From contig CAIIXF020000012.1 in NCBI GenBank assembly GCA_903813345.2, forward strand, positions 11,268,932 to 11,328,931: 60,000 nucleotides of DNA, given 5' to 3'. The translations under genes were made by a program, and so were the position numbers. The notes under the pieces were generated by a model. It was not told where the DNA came from. It made no database searches and saw only the letters and a list, made by a program, of their open reading frames with translations. The stretch is from Owenia fusiformis. Its lineage: Eukaryota; Annelida; Polychaeta; Sabellida; Oweniidae. Shown one piece after another: positions 55,901 to 59,213 of the stretch. How positions within the stretch are numbered: position 1 is the first letter of the stretch; each line of letters opens with the position of its first letter.

Positions 55901-56136
55901 TCGAGACTTTGCAGACAAAATTTTGGGCCTTAAAATTCTCAAATTCGATCTACCTCGCCAATCAACCTGTTCGTATCTAATAGGGTTTACTAATAGAGAG
56001 GAGCTAAATACTCGAAGCAAACAGAAATAATCTGAATTCTCGTACTTACTTCAAATATGTTACTTGGTAGGAGTCTCAACTTCTGAGCTTGTGTAAGGTA
56101 GTCTTGTACATACTCCACTGAGGCCTTGGTATAGCC
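10791..56136 (-). CDS. GRK2: G-protein-coupled receptor kinase, GRK2/3 (beta-ARK) class; 15 exons, 5' end outside window
   Basis: Phosphorylates agonist-occupied G-protein-coupled receptors at the membrane, leading to arrestin binding and desensitisation. Spliced minus-strand exons: 56136-56050, 44034-43973, 42000-41949, 41388-41297, 34586-34487, 21546-21334, 20813-20719, 20424-20317, 19126-19060, 16248-16148, 15273-15111, 13750-13588, 13151-12994, 11712-11596, 10973-10791. The total of 1761 nt gives 586 residues and a stop; every junction keeps phase and has GT-AG ends. Domain order in window numbering: RH end 1-67, glycine loop GRGGFG 80-85, catalytic Lys 102, YRDLK 198-202, DLG 218-220 (GRKs use DLG for DFG), AGC tail to ~435, PH domain ~437-527, C-terminus 586. 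The PH domain separates GRK2/3 from GRK1 and GRK4-7. Residue 1 matches about residue 119 of the mammalian protein, so the N-terminal helix and first half of the RH domain lie right of 60000. Introns range from 294 bp to 12.9 kb. GRK2 and GRK3 split in vertebrates, so the symbol means the pre-duplication orthologue. Confidence 0.85.
11271..11350 (-). mobile_element. tRNA-derived SINE head or tRNA pseudogene
   Basis: The minus strand shows a box-A-like tagccgagcagtctagagc and, about 50 bp on, a box-B-like gagttcggaatcc, in the order and spacing of a Leu/Ser-type tRNA. No sound cloverleaf can be drawn, so a SINE or decayed tRNA copy is the better call. It sits in the last kinase intron. Confidence 0.55.
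11386..11568. mobile_element. MITE family A, copy 1
   Basis: Perfect 18-bp terminal inverted repeats TCCAGGCCCATAGCCAGG / CCTGGCTATGGGCCTGGA enclose 147 bp. The interior (ttttggtccaaaaatggcc, aaaactgcatgattttgaaa) recurs at 31.7, 45.8 and 56.8 kb and more weakly at 19.8 kb. In kinase intron N-O. Confidence 0.9.
11596..11712 (-). CDS. GRK2: GRK exon N: PH domain, second half
   Basis: Encodes [20 protein letters not shown], then [19 protein letters not shown]. This aligns with the [23 protein letters not shown] region of mammalian GRK2. Divergence is higher than in the kinase exons. Acceptor tttcag, donor gtaagt; 117 bp, phase 0 both ends. Confidence 0.93.
11794..12417. mobile_element. Foldback element with tandemly repeated ends
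   Basis: The left end has about five copies of the 16-bp unit aactcgtacccaagac (11796-11872). The right end has three inverted copies of it (12369-12417, cttgggtacgagttgt). The interior is ~500 bp, AT-rich and without coding signal. Ends made of subrepeats are typical of foldback-type DNA elements. In kinase intron M-N. Confidence 0.8.
12440..12515. repeat. Dispersed repeat with aatcagatctt / gcatctgta core, copy 1
   Basis: The pattern aatcagatctt...agtct...gcatctgtaga...agataag.ggtttt..ctgga recurs near 38850-38920 and 45030-45105. No clear ends were seen. Confidence 0.5.
12994..13151 (-). CDS. GRK2: GRK exon M: PH domain, first half
   Basis: Completes Val and encodes [40 protein letters not shown] and [12 protein letters not shown]. 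It matches the PH strands of GRK2 ([20 protein letters not shown] region). The domain binds acidic phosphoinositides and contributes to G-beta-gamma binding. Acceptor tttgtttag, donor gtaaaa; 158 bp, ends in phase 0. Confidence 0.96.
13588..13750 (-). CDS. GRK2: GRK exon L: return to RH domain and linker to PH
   Basis: Encodes [20 protein letters not shown], then [20 protein letters not shown], followed by a charged linker [27 protein letters not shown] is a GRK2/3 hallmark; in these kinases the chain returns to the RH bundle after the kinase tail. The linker is shorter and more basic than the mammalian one. Acceptor tttcag, donor gtaagt; 163 bp, ends in phase 1. Confidence 0.96.
14465..15080. 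repeat. Partly duplicated repeat unit in kinase intron K-L
   Basis: Two direct copies of caaattcatggaatgt.gatc...gaaaataagtccatcgtaat (about 14472-14545 and 14871-14945), each followed by atttgctctaaggt and tttacaaaaatgatatagaa blocks. The second block matches 48844-48990 (family K) and ends only ~35 bp from exon K. Confidence 0.75.
15111..15273 (-). CDS. GRK2: GRK exon K: AGC tail, [20 protein letters not shown]
   Basis: Completes Gly and encodes [20 protein letters not shown], then the near-invariant [20 protein letters not shown] and [14 protein letters not shown]. The active-site tether of the AGC C-tail lies here. Acceptor ttttcag, donor gtaatg; 163 bp. Confidence 0.97.
16148..16248 (-). 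CDS. GRK2: GRK exon J: end of kinase C-lobe
   Basis: Encodes [20 protein letters not shown], then [13 protein letters not shown] and a split Gly. [16 protein letters not shown] is the helix I end of AGC kinases. Acceptor atatag, donor gtaagt; 101 bp. Confidence 0.96.
16569..16963. mobile_element. Foldback MITE family D, long copy
   Basis: The left end cttgtattcgcgaatgcaa is mirrored by gcattcgcaaatacaag. The subterminal actcatttaaatatgaatag is also shared with the array at 33.36-33.85 kb. The interior is longer here (~395 bp total). In kinase intron I-J. Confidence 0.85.
17070..17660. repeat. Tandem repeat of ~91-112 bp, about five copies
   Basis: The block tctgtatcaccccat recurs at about 17125, 17218, 17329, 17424 and 17536 with intervening ggatattgaaggat and aatgacat blocks. 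Alternating spacing suggests a compound unit. Confidence 0.85.
17868..17935. repeat. T-rich tract
   Basis: Almost pure T interrupted by ga and a; it reads as poly-A on the kinase sense strand. No retro-element could be tied to it. Confidence 0.8.
18430..19025. repeat. ~56-bp minisatellite, ~10 copies, next to kinase exon I
   Basis: The unit contains cccctagtgagaagccctca, acccgcgagtcctcgagtct and ccaggttgttgtctca. Copies vary by internal deletions. It is much more GC-rich than its surroundings and ends 35 bp from the exon I donor. Confidence 0.95.
19060..19126 (-). CDS. GRK2: GRK exon [19 protein letters not shown] segment
   Basis: Completes Gly and encodes [20 protein letters not shown] plus TM. 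Too short for ordinary ORF finding, but almost identical to the mammalian kinase. Acceptor aatttcag, donor gtaagt; 67 bp. A second copy of the acceptor and exon start sits 102 bp upstream at 19207-19232. A ~56-bp minisatellite starts 35 bp beyond the donor. Confidence 0.96.
19127..19235 (-). repeat. Duplicated 3' splice site and start of kinase exon I
   Basis: The exon start tcatagtccattccgtcaac (19126 downwards) recurs exactly from 19228 downwards, preceded by cag in both. The copies lie 102 bp apart with a diverged middle unit (~51 bp) around 19160-19190. Reading from the upstream copy reaches TGA before the true exon, so use of it would be non-productive. Confidence 0.9.
19770..19915. mobile_element. 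MITE family A, copy 2, with 5-bp target duplication
   Basis: Ends caggcccatagcca / tggctacgggcctg, interior in the opposite orientation to copy 1. Flanked by ACTGA at 19765-19769 and 19916-19920. In kinase intron H-I. Confidence 0.88.
20317..20424 (-). CDS. GRK2: GRK exon H: activation segment, GTHGYMAPE
   Basis: Completes Val and encodes [20 protein letters not shown], then [15 protein letters not shown] with a split Gly. GYMAPE is the end of the activation segment. Acceptor ttttttacag, donor gtaagg; 108 bp. GRKs are not activated by activation-loop phosphorylation, and no unusual residue is seen. Confidence 0.97.
20719..20813 (-). CDS. GRK2: GRK exon G: PANILLD and DLG motifs
   Basis: Encodes [20 protein letters not shown], then [11 protein letters not shown] and a split Val. 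It contains the Mg-binding DLG that replaces DFG in GRKs. Acceptor ttttcag, donor gtaagt; 95 bp. Confidence 0.97.
21334..21546 (-). CDS. GRK2: GRK exon F: hinge, C-lobe and YRDLK catalytic loop
   Basis: Encodes [19 protein letters not shown], then the hinge [19 protein letters not shown], and ends [11 protein letters not shown]. The catalytic loop is YRDLK, where most kinases have HRD; Tyr here is normal for this family. Acceptor ttccag, donor gtaagt; phase 0 at both ends; 213 bp. It has one residue more than mammalian GRK2 at the start (EGSPF against DCPF). The upstream intron is 12.9 kb, the largest in the window. Confidence 0.97.
21725..21925. repeat. ~29-bp imperfect tandem repeat, ~7 copies
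   Basis: gcactacttttctgctaac followed by aacagcatag or atcagtacaa, repeated with alternating variants, so a ~58-bp higher unit is likely. In kinase intron E-F. Confidence 0.85.
22077..22245. repeat. Dispersed repeat family L, copy 1
   Basis: ggcattaacatg...gccatttgttacagatgcc...aaaaagttg...aacaatgtgtcacc...ggtgat. The same order recurs at 23437, 35108, 35975, 39545 and 55229. Inside the copies at 35.9 and 39.4 kb it lies between pogo-like ends, so it may be the interior of that family. Confidence 0.65.
22250..23436. other. Intronic sequence without assigned features
   Basis: Diverged short duplications around 22440-22620 (cttgtgagc.cccc, gtagataaa.gggg) are all that was noticed. Confidence 0.4.
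23437..23575. repeat. Dispersed repeat family L, copy 2
   Basis: Holds ggcattaacatgcac, gccatttgttacagatcc, gatgccgaacacc and aacaatatgtcaccacttct in the family order. Confidence 0.65.
23634..23957. repeat. 42-bp minisatellite, ~7.7 copies
   Basis: The unit is ggtatggtacacactaataa then cagattagctattttgtgta and ca. At 14 codons with no stop it produces false frames on both strands. Copies are 95% or more alike by eye. Confidence 0.97.
24613..26885. mobile_element. 2.3-kb non-autonomous DNA transposon with TTAA at both ends
   Basis: Terminal inverted repeats TTAAAGGGAATGCGAAGTTT and its complement at 26866-26885. Further inside, atcaatgacgtcattgatgcc (24777 region) is mirrored by ggcatcaatgacgtcat (26680 region), so the ends extend imperfectly for ~150 bp. 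The TTAA at both tips would suit a piggyBac-type target, but the tip is palindromic (TTTAAA) and the duplication is ambiguous. No transposase frame is present. In kinase intron E-F. Confidence 0.8.
25652..26070. mobile_element. CpG-rich inverted-repeat element (family K) nested in the 2.3-kb transposon
   Basis: CAGTCACATTTG (about 25652) is mirrored by CAAATGTGACTG (about 26059). The interior is rich in CpG and in palindromes such as acggccgt, gccgtacggc and accgtacggt, unlike anything near it. The same end cagtcacatttgctctacgg occurs at 48844. Confidence 0.65.
27167..27555. repeat. ~20-bp minisatellite, ~19 copies
   Basis: The unit is acttttgtctcaagcacagg with variants (tctagcacagg, tcttatacagg). 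Open frames here are by-products. Confidence 0.95.
27772..28204. mobile_element. Family C element, copy 1 (~435 bp)
   Basis: Co-linear with 37119-37554 over its full length. Shared blocks include ttcaaaattcagtcaaag, aaatatcttttcttgtattg, attagatacataaggg and gagccacctggtggtg. End motifs are degenerate here (agatgcaagtag / gtactcccgtct). Confidence 0.85.
28326..28441. repeat. Inverted repeat with C-rich and G-rich halves
   Basis: ttacttcaagaccc...ccccctccctccc pairs with gggggccggggggg...tcttgaagcaa. The stem is ~30 bp with a short AT loop. Probably a small foldback element. Confidence 0.7.
28442..29330. other. Intronic sequence without assigned features
   Basis: No exon, RNA gene or clear repeat was seen. 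Confidence 0.4.
29330..29485. repeat. Dispersed repeat, inverted copy of 37568-37715
   Basis: The stretch ttggcttattagtaatgatt, tgttccttatgaatggttta and aggtactttcaaaaatatac reappears as its complement at 37.57-37.72 kb. The right copy abuts family C copy 2. Confidence 0.85.
29664..31083. mobile_element. pogo/Tigger-like non-autonomous element, 1.42 kb
   Basis: The left end CAGTAAAACCTGTATATCTG and right end (complement CAGTAAAACCTGTCTTATCC) face each other, and both continue as GAACACC. TA flanks both tips (29662-29663, 31084-31085), as expected for the Tc1/mariner/pogo superfamily. No transposase frame is left; the middle carries a 160-240-bp tandem repeat. Confidence 0.8.
30040..30675. 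repeat. Tandem repeat inside the pogo-like element, three copies
   Basis: ccatgtgtctgttatgatag recurs at 30181, 30421 and 30584, with shared flanks (ttaactgttttatatc, acacatttgcagacaagatt). Spacing is 240 then 163 bp because the third copy lacks a segment. Confidence 0.9.
31709..31923. mobile_element. MITE family A, copy 3
   Basis: Ends cagccccgtagtcagg / cctggctacgggcctg, interior in the same orientation as copy 1 (ttttggtccaaaaatgacc, aaaactgcatgattttgaaa). It is longer through an extra ggggggggg-ttcac segment. Confidence 0.85.
32020..32520. repeat. ~31-bp degenerate tandem repeat, ~15 copies
   Basis: The unit is close to taataccatgtatggtgtta then aattgggg. Many point changes and a few deletions; an old array. 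Confidence 0.85.
32756..33010. repeat. 65-bp tandem repeat, four copies
   Basis: caccatatttagtatactga starts at 32756, 32821, 32886 and 32951. The first three copies are essentially identical, so the expansion is recent. Confidence 0.97.
33364..33850. mobile_element. Three foldback MITEs (family D) in a row
   Basis: Units 33364-33516, 33522-33693 and 33699-33850, each running from cttgtat to atacaag and each palindromic. Shared parts: gcaactaacgcctg, actcatttaaatatgaa, taggttaatccggtagccga, gcgttagttgcattcg. The units are separated by only 5 bp (ccaac, gttag). The left arm of the third is partly deleted. Confidence 0.9.
34130..34460. repeat. ~37-bp degenerate tandem repeat ending beside kinase exon E
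   Basis: The unit is near agcaatatacacattagaca with ggtaccctgcct, about eight copies with many changes. It ends ~30 bp from the exon E donor. Confidence 0.8.
34487..34586 (-). CDS. GRK2: GRK exon E: kinase N-lobe, catalytic lysine and alpha-C helix
   Basis: Encodes [20 protein letters not shown] and then [13 protein letters not shown]. It contains the ATP-anchoring Lys of AMK and the alpha-C glutamate. 100 bp, entering in phase 2 after AT|G and ending in phase 0, donor gtaagt. A tandem array with units near 37 bp ends about 30 bp beyond the donor. Confidence 0.96.
35108..35235. repeat. Dispersed repeat family L, copy 3
   Basis: tgcaaaatgtcaccacctcg...ggttacagatgcc...gaacacc...ttctgttggtgacataa in family order. 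Confidence 0.6.
35502..35522. repeat. Perfect palindrome GTTCAAGAAC-A-GTTCTTGAAC
   Basis: Ten-bp perfect arms around one base. It resembles steroid-receptor half-sites (AGAACA) and heat-shock-factor units (GAA/TTC), but matches neither consensus in spacing. Confidence 0.5.
35933..36270. mobile_element. pogo-like element, diverged copy containing family L sequence
   Basis: Left tagttaaacctggatatcca, right gacatgttctactg, with repeated gaacac blocks inside and family L sequence at about 35975-36125. Confidence 0.55.
36646..36850. mobile_element. MITE family B, copy 1
   Basis: Left end cagtgatctccccagcatta, right end ctttggagaacactg. Interior ttggcatattttgaccaatt is shared by all copies. Flanks CATGG / CATGA suggest a 4-5-bp target duplication. 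Confidence 0.85.
37119..37554. mobile_element. Family C element, copy 2, with 12-bp terminal inverted repeats
   Basis: AGATGCGAGTAG at the left and CTACTCGCATCT at the right are perfect complements. Same orientation and content as 27772-28204. No coding frame. Confidence 0.88.
37568..37715. repeat. Dispersed repeat, inverted copy of 29330-29485
   Basis: gtatatttttgaaagtacct, taaaccattcataaggaaca and aatcattactaataagcca are the complement of the 29.3-kb copy. Confidence 0.85.
37716..38845. other. Intronic sequence without assigned features
   Basis: No exon, RNA gene or repeat array was recognised. Confidence 0.4.
38850..38925. repeat. Dispersed repeat with agattt / gcatctgta core, copy 2
   Basis: Matches 12440-12515 and 45030-45105 in order: ccagattttggcactagtct, cttgcatctgtaaaact, agataagcca.ttatcagga. 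Confidence 0.5.
38915..39035. repeat. ~56-bp tandem repeat, ~2.2 copies
   Basis: attttgatgacaa.atttatg, ttgcacctgcc.acccatga and agacaaatgc repeat directly. Confidence 0.88.
39425..39643. mobile_element. pogo-like element, short copy
   Basis: Left end TA-CAGTAAAACCTGTCTATC with four gaacacctctc blocks. The right end, read inwards, is cagtaaatcctgttg. Family L sequence lies inside. Confidence 0.65.
39644..41250. other. Intronic sequence without assigned features
   Basis: A 119-codon open frame at 39719-40078 has no recognisable features, no splice context and AT-driven composition; I do not call it a gene. Confidence 0.4.
41297..41388 (-). CDS. GRK2: GRK exon D: kinase N-lobe, glycine-rich loop
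   Basis: Starts [18 protein letters not shown] and continues to [12 protein letters not shown] with two bases of a split Met. It holds the ATP-binding glycine loop GRGGFG. Acceptor tttcag, donor gtaagt. The first ~30 bp of this exon and its acceptor are repeated twice upstream at 72-bp spacing (acceptors above 41460 and 41532). The copy at 41388 is the only one that reads into the kinase domain. Confidence 0.96.
41358..41592 (-). repeat. 72-bp tandem triplication of the 3' splice site and start of kinase exon D
   Basis: tatgcacactgaagtcattc starts at 41361, 41433 and (one change) 41505, exactly 72 bp apart, with a fourth partial at 41577. Each copy holds the tttcag acceptor and the first ~28 bp of exon D. 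From the second or third acceptor the frame reads LTMNDFSVH or LSMNDFSVH and then a TAA within five more codons. Confidence 0.95.
41711..41915. mobile_element. Long hairpin (~87-bp arms) in kinase intron C-D
   Basis: Arms 41711-41798 and 41831-41915 pair almost completely (tttactaaacaggacgttt / aaacgtcctgtttagtaaa; tggatcctttttcaactgta / tacagttgaaaaaggatcca). The loop is 32 bases. The gaaacgtcc motif resembles the degenerate hammerhead-like ends of Penelope-type elements, but the CTGANGA core is missing. Confidence 0.88.
41949..42000 (-). CDS. GRK2: GRK exon C: RH to kinase linker, RFCQWKN segment
   Basis: Encodes [17 protein letters not shown] after completing the split Ser. Acceptor tttttacag, donor gtaagt, 52 bp, ends in phase 0. 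The motif TRFCQWKN is nearly invariant in GRK2/3. The following intron is only 560 bp but holds a 205-bp inverted repeat and a tandem acceptor array. Confidence 0.95.
42152..42354. mobile_element. MITE family B, copy 2 (reverse orientation)
   Basis: Starts ttctccacagg and ends cttgggagatcactg; interior aaaatatgccaatttttcat is the complement of the other copies. In intron B-C. Confidence 0.82.
43310..43955. repeat. 29-bp minisatellite, ~22 copies, next to kinase exon B
   Basis: The unit is acctgtcatctgtagtacag plus gacacaatg, alternating with a variant gtatactgatacatg, so a ~56-bp higher unit is likely. The edge lies ~20 bp from the exon B donor. Confidence 0.95.
43973..44034 (-). CDS. GRK2: GRK exon B: RH domain, PYIEEIC segment
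   Basis: Encodes [20 protein letters not shown] plus two bases of a split Ser. It matches the [22 protein letters not shown] stretch known in GRK2. Acceptor ttccag, donor gtaagt. The next intron begins with a 29-bp minisatellite only ~20 bp past the donor. Confidence 0.95.
44291..44459. mobile_element. pogo-like element fragment
   Basis: cattgaaacttgtctaattg at the left and tttggatttccaggtttcat at the right are roughly complementary, with gtgttc and caatggga blocks shared with 29.7 and 54.9 kb. Confidence 0.5.
44460..45760. other. Intronic sequence, mostly unassigned
   Basis: Holds a 42-bp local duplication near 44465-44545 (cataatgttctcattgaaaa) and, near 45030-45105, the third copy of the aatcagatctt / gcatctgta repeat. 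Confidence 0.4.
45764..45912. mobile_element. MITE family A, copy 4
   Basis: The right end ctggctatgggcctg is intact; the left is eroded (caagctatggggg). Interior tcaaaatcatgcagtttttc is in the opposite orientation to copy 1. Contains a C14 run. Confidence 0.75.
45913..47298. other. Intronic sequence without assigned features
   Basis: No exon, RNA gene or repeat array was recognised. Confidence 0.4.
47304..47510. mobile_element. MITE family B, copy 3, with 5-bp target duplication
   Basis: Perfect 15-bp ends CAGTGATCTCCCCAG / CTGGGGAGATCACTG, flanked by AAATG at 47299-47303 and 47511-47515. The best-preserved member in the window. Confidence 0.93.
47690..47999. repeat. Two adjacent inverted repeats
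   Basis: cgtgggatatctggcgatat (47690) is mirrored by gatatctagcgatatcccac (47745). Then ctttcacaaggtgatattcc (47940) is mirrored by ggaatatcacttgtgaaag (47980) around a short loop. The second motif recurs as a small hairpin at 57256-57286. Confidence 0.75.
48054..48262. mobile_element. MITE with TACTGTATAAGTGGTA ends (family G)
   Basis: Perfect 16-bp inverted ends, 209 bp in total. The interior repeats taattttccgaa, ttttcctaatt and related blocks. Confidence 0.88.
48844..48995. mobile_element. Family K element or fragment
   Basis: Starts cagtcacatttgctctacgg, with tggcagttgtagctt mirrored by aagctacgactgccgtac. The same blocks occur at 14.73-15.08 kb and, as ends, at 25652. Confidence 0.6.
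49000..50490. other. Intronic sequence without assigned features
   Basis: A short duplication ctaaatg.acctatcattaaattcac near 49635 and 49680 is the only structure noticed. Confidence 0.4.
50496..50662. mobile_element. MITE family B, copy 4 (reverse, truncated)
   Basis: Begins cagtgttctccacag and carries aaaatatgccaatttttcat, but fades out at about 50662 before the opposite end. Confidence 0.75.
51043..51656. mobile_element. Foldback element with ~200-bp inverted arms (family H)
   Basis: The left arm begins cctttaaaggaacattcctt, gccagac; the right arm ends gtctggcaaggaatacccct, ttaagg. Arms run to about 51243 and from about 51455 (ggaagtgatgtcatcgactc / gagtcgatgacatcacttcc). The middle ~210 bp is unique. 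No coding frame. Confidence 0.9.
52545..52800. repeat. ~120-bp direct duplication with a gtcaaacacct sub-repeat
   Basis: atttcatttcaattgttggt, gtaaa.ctacc.attcatgtc and gtcaaacatataagtcaaac occur twice. The end breaks into repeats of agtcaaacacctcaat. Confidence 0.85.
52860..53535. other. Intronic sequence without assigned features
   Basis: A weak duplication around 53200-53290 and 53400-53470 (catgatcat, cttatc.acttcaccaacac, gggggg) was noticed. Confidence 0.4.
53541..53746. mobile_element. MITE family B, copy 5, with 5-bp target duplication
   Basis: Ends cagtgatctccccag / cttgtggagatcactg, flanked by ATATT at 53536-53540 and 53747-53751. Interior matches the 47.3-kb copy closely. Confidence 0.92.
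54748..55000. mobile_element. pogo-like element fragment
   Basis: Starts caagacctgtcttatccgaa, followed by gtgttcagattagcaggtgt and further gtgttca blocks. The right end is not resolved. Confidence 0.5.
55028..55069. repeat. Hairpin CCAAAAGTCTTG / CAAGACTTTTGG
   Basis: Perfect 12-bp arms around ~17 bases. Confidence 0.75.
55229..55368. repeat. Dispersed repeat family L, copy 6
   Basis: ggcactatcgtgcaaaatat, taccacctgccatttgttac, then several aatgccaactgc-type blocks and gtggtgacataaaaa. Confidence 0.6.
56050..56136 (-). CDS. GRK2: GRK exon A: C-terminal RH domain (first exon in window)
   Basis: Reads [16 protein letters not shown] and then ends in PSNIFE before donor gtaagt (56049 downwards). 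It corresponds to the KSATEHVQGHL part of mammalian GRK2, in the RGS-homology bundle. Length is 87 bp, 29 codons, with a phase-0 end joining PYIEEIC in the next exon. The acceptor chosen is ttacag just above 56136. An identical ttacag acceptor exists 198 bp upstream (exon start 56334), because this acceptor and exon start lie in a five-copy 66-bp tandem array. Starting at 56334 would add 66 residues in frame. The start is therefore less certain than the reading frame or the donor. Confidence 0.85.
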
Positions 56137-56400
56137 CTGTAACATATCATATAAACATGTAAAATAGTCTTGTACATACTCCACTAAGGCCTTGGTATAG
56201 CCTTGCAACATATCATATAAACATGTAAGATAGTCTTGTATGTACTCCACTGAGGCCTTGGTATAGCCTTGCAACATATTATATAAACATGTAAGATAGT
56301 CTTGTATGTACTCCACTGAGGCCTTGGTATAGCCCTGTAACATATAAACATGTAAAATAGTTTTGTACATACTATACTGGGGCCTTGGTAAAGCCTTAGA
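56090..56400 (-). repeat. 66-bp tandem array (five copies) of the 3' splice site and start of kinase exon A
   Basis: ggccttggtatagcc starts at 56122, 56188, 56254 and 56320 (66-bp steps), and a diverged copy at 56381. Each unit holds the acceptor and the first ~40 bp of exon A. Copies 1 and 4 keep ttacag; copies 2 and 3 read ttgcaa, so their canonical AG is lost. The kinase frame is open through copies 1-4 ([22 protein letters not shown]) and closed by TAG in copy 5. Confidence 0.95.
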
Positions 56401-56813
56401 CAGGCTCTGAAAACCTCAATTTTAAGATTGTATATAAAGACTTCATACTTTAAGGTTTCTTCAAATTGTTGAATCCAAGGCCTTTATCAAACATTAAAGT
56501 CTTGTAAATAATAGTCAAACACGACCTTTGTTTAGCCCTTTAATATAAAACTGCAGTTTGAAACATTACAAATCATAAATATACAAAAGCGATAATGAAA
56601 TTAATATCAGAGCAACTAGGAAACAAAACGTTGTTTGCGAACTGTCATTTGTTAGAATAGAGCAATCTTTTCAATTAGTGTATGTCCATTATTCATGCAA
56701 ATATTTCACAAAGTTCCACTTTCTCAATTACCCTTCGATGTGTCAGGCCAATATCTTAATAAGAGAGACCTATATCAGTGGCCTGATTCAATCTATGTAA
56801 ACCCGGGCCTGAC

Positions 56814-56983
56814 CTGGCCTGTAGCAAGGATTTGCTGAGGGGGTTCACTTTTTAAAAAATTCCATGGGGGTCACTTTTGATAACTGTGACTCAAAAATGA
56901 CTGAAATCACTTGAAAAGTGATCAAAATGGTGAAAAAACTGCATGATTTTGAAAGAATTTTTGGCCAGGGGGCTATGGACCTG
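56814..56983. mobile_element. MITE family A, copy 5
   Basis: Left ctggcctgtagcaagg, right ggctatggacctg; interior aaaaaactgcatgattttga in the orientation of copy 1. Confidence 0.8.
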
Positions 56984-58140
56984 AAACCTATCACGATAAC
57001 CGCCCCTACTCCCCACCCACCCCTTGTCTTGTTCTTTCCAAATGACAGATAAGAAGGGGTCTAGAAAACAAGAATGATCTAAACCTTATAACGCAAGGGT
57101 AGGTAAAGAGTAAGTTAAGCATATCTTCCATCACCTTTATATTTATCCCATGGTTACAAGGATATATGGTAGCTAGAATATCCTGTGAAGATATAATTAT
57201 TTGTTATGTACATGTAGATCAAGATATCAAATTTTACAAAAAATCCTCAAACGATTGAATATCACTTCTCAAAAAGTGATATTCGATGGTTTTGATTTTT
57301 TCAAAATATTATTTATGAACTCTGTCAAACTATTTTTTTAAATTTTTACTTAATTTTTTTCGCTGGGTAATAAATGCCAATGTAAAAATTAACAGACAAT
57401 CCCCCATTCCCTCCTTAAGATATCATTATCCACTCATGGATATATAAATGATTTTTTTTTCAGATCCATAGGATATTCTGATAATATCAAGGAGCTCAAT
57501 GATCCAGTTATATGGAAAATAGACTATGATTATGGTACTTTTACTTACTTTTATATATTTCTCTTCATATTCTGTACATATTTAACTTGAAGGATGCCAA
57601 TAATATTTTAAAGCCTAATCAAAAAGCATTATAAACCCCTCCACAATAATGCAAACTGTACTTATACCAACAATTGAAAAAAAAACACAATTTAAAACGA
57701 CAAAAGAAGTTGAAGAAAAACACAGTGATATAAAATTGCCCCCTTATAAATCAAATTATCTTTTACATCTGTAATAAAAAATTCATGGGTGGTTTTCTGG
57801 CTCTTTTTATGGCAAGATTTCTCGCTTTATTTGCATGTCCACACCCTGCACATTAAAAACACATGACAACAACGTAGCATGTTTCTAGTATATAAGAAAG
57901 AAACCTTAATACCCGAATCATTCTAAAAAACAAGATTATATAAACAAAAGATTTAATTACTCTGGCCTTAGAGGGAATTCCAGTCTAAATAAACAGTTCT
58001 ATAAAAAGTTTATTAGATCATCAACCTGGTTACATTTAGAAAACATCCTAATAAAAATTTAACATCTAGATAAATTACAATGATTCTATTTCTATTTTGT
58101 AACAATGATGTTTACACCAGTTTACACCAGTTTACACCTA
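56984..58140. other. Kinase intron sequence without assigned features
   Basis: The intron upstream of exon A. Holds a small hairpin at 57256-57286 and a gtttacaccagtttacacca microrepeat near 58113. The missing 5' kinase exons were searched for and not seen here. Confidence 0.45.
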
Positions 58141-58143
58141 TAT

Positions 58144-58514
58144 TAAAGGGAGAATCAGATCCAGAGAGCAAGTTCAAAAAATACTTCCTATTTTAGAATA
58201 TTTTTGGCTCATAATGTCATGTCTTTTTTTCTAAAAATCTTCAAGTACTAATACTTTATTCCAGGAAAACTTAAGATGTTTGCGATAATGTGTTATTTTT
58301 CTATTTTTTATGGTTACTATTTTTATCATTTGGGAGAATTTAAACACTTTTCTCCCATTTTTGCACTTTGAATTCTTCTAAACTTCATTTTATAACATAT
58401 CTCATATCTTTTTGGATATAACTTATTTGAGATTGTAAGGAATAGTTCAGTAGGTAAATTGAACATATGTTGCTTGCAATTGTGTCACCCCTATAGATCT
58501 GATTCTGCATTTAA
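58144..58514. mobile_element. Possible degenerate inverted-repeat element
   Basis: gggagaatcagatccagaga at the left is partly mirrored by ccctatagatctgattctgc at the right. No target duplication was found. Confidence 0.35.
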
Positions 58515-59213
58515 CATATAATAACAGTGATTTTTCACACATACTTTAAAATGGAATAGCAATCAACACACACTTTTTATGTGCATTTACTACAGTATAA
58601 TCTAAAACCAACAATTGATAAACCACAGTTGAATATATGACTCCATAACTCATCATTTTACGGATAACTTATTCTTCGAAATTGAAACTAAAAATTGATG
58701 CGCATTAACAGTTTAGATACAAAAGATCATCATTTTGGAATATTCCAACAATCAAAAAAATAATAATTTGAAGCGGTTTTTATAGGCAGAGACAAGAGAA
58801 TTATCAGATGTAGATTTCTGATTGATATTAAGTGCATATAATAGAAATCCCTTTGATGTTCCTTCCTGTTAAGGTCACTCTTGGGATTTCTATGTTTTTA
58901 TAGATTATTTCTAATAGATGAAGAAATCACGAAAGTCACTCTGATATTCATTTGTGATATAATACTTTCAAACATCCATGATGATTATGCCATGATGTGG
59001 TTTTCACCTGTGAGTTATACAGATGGAGTTTATATCAATCGTTTCTGTATGTGTTTTTCAAAGATTATCCTGGGTTTCGATTTTGAAACTGATTTACAAT
59101 TATGTGACAAGTCAATGTTTGTCAAAAAGGAGACAATAGTATTCTTGGAATCTCAAGTTACAATCATAAAAATCTATGTGTCTCAAACTGATTTTTCCAC
59201 ATCTCTCTTTCAA

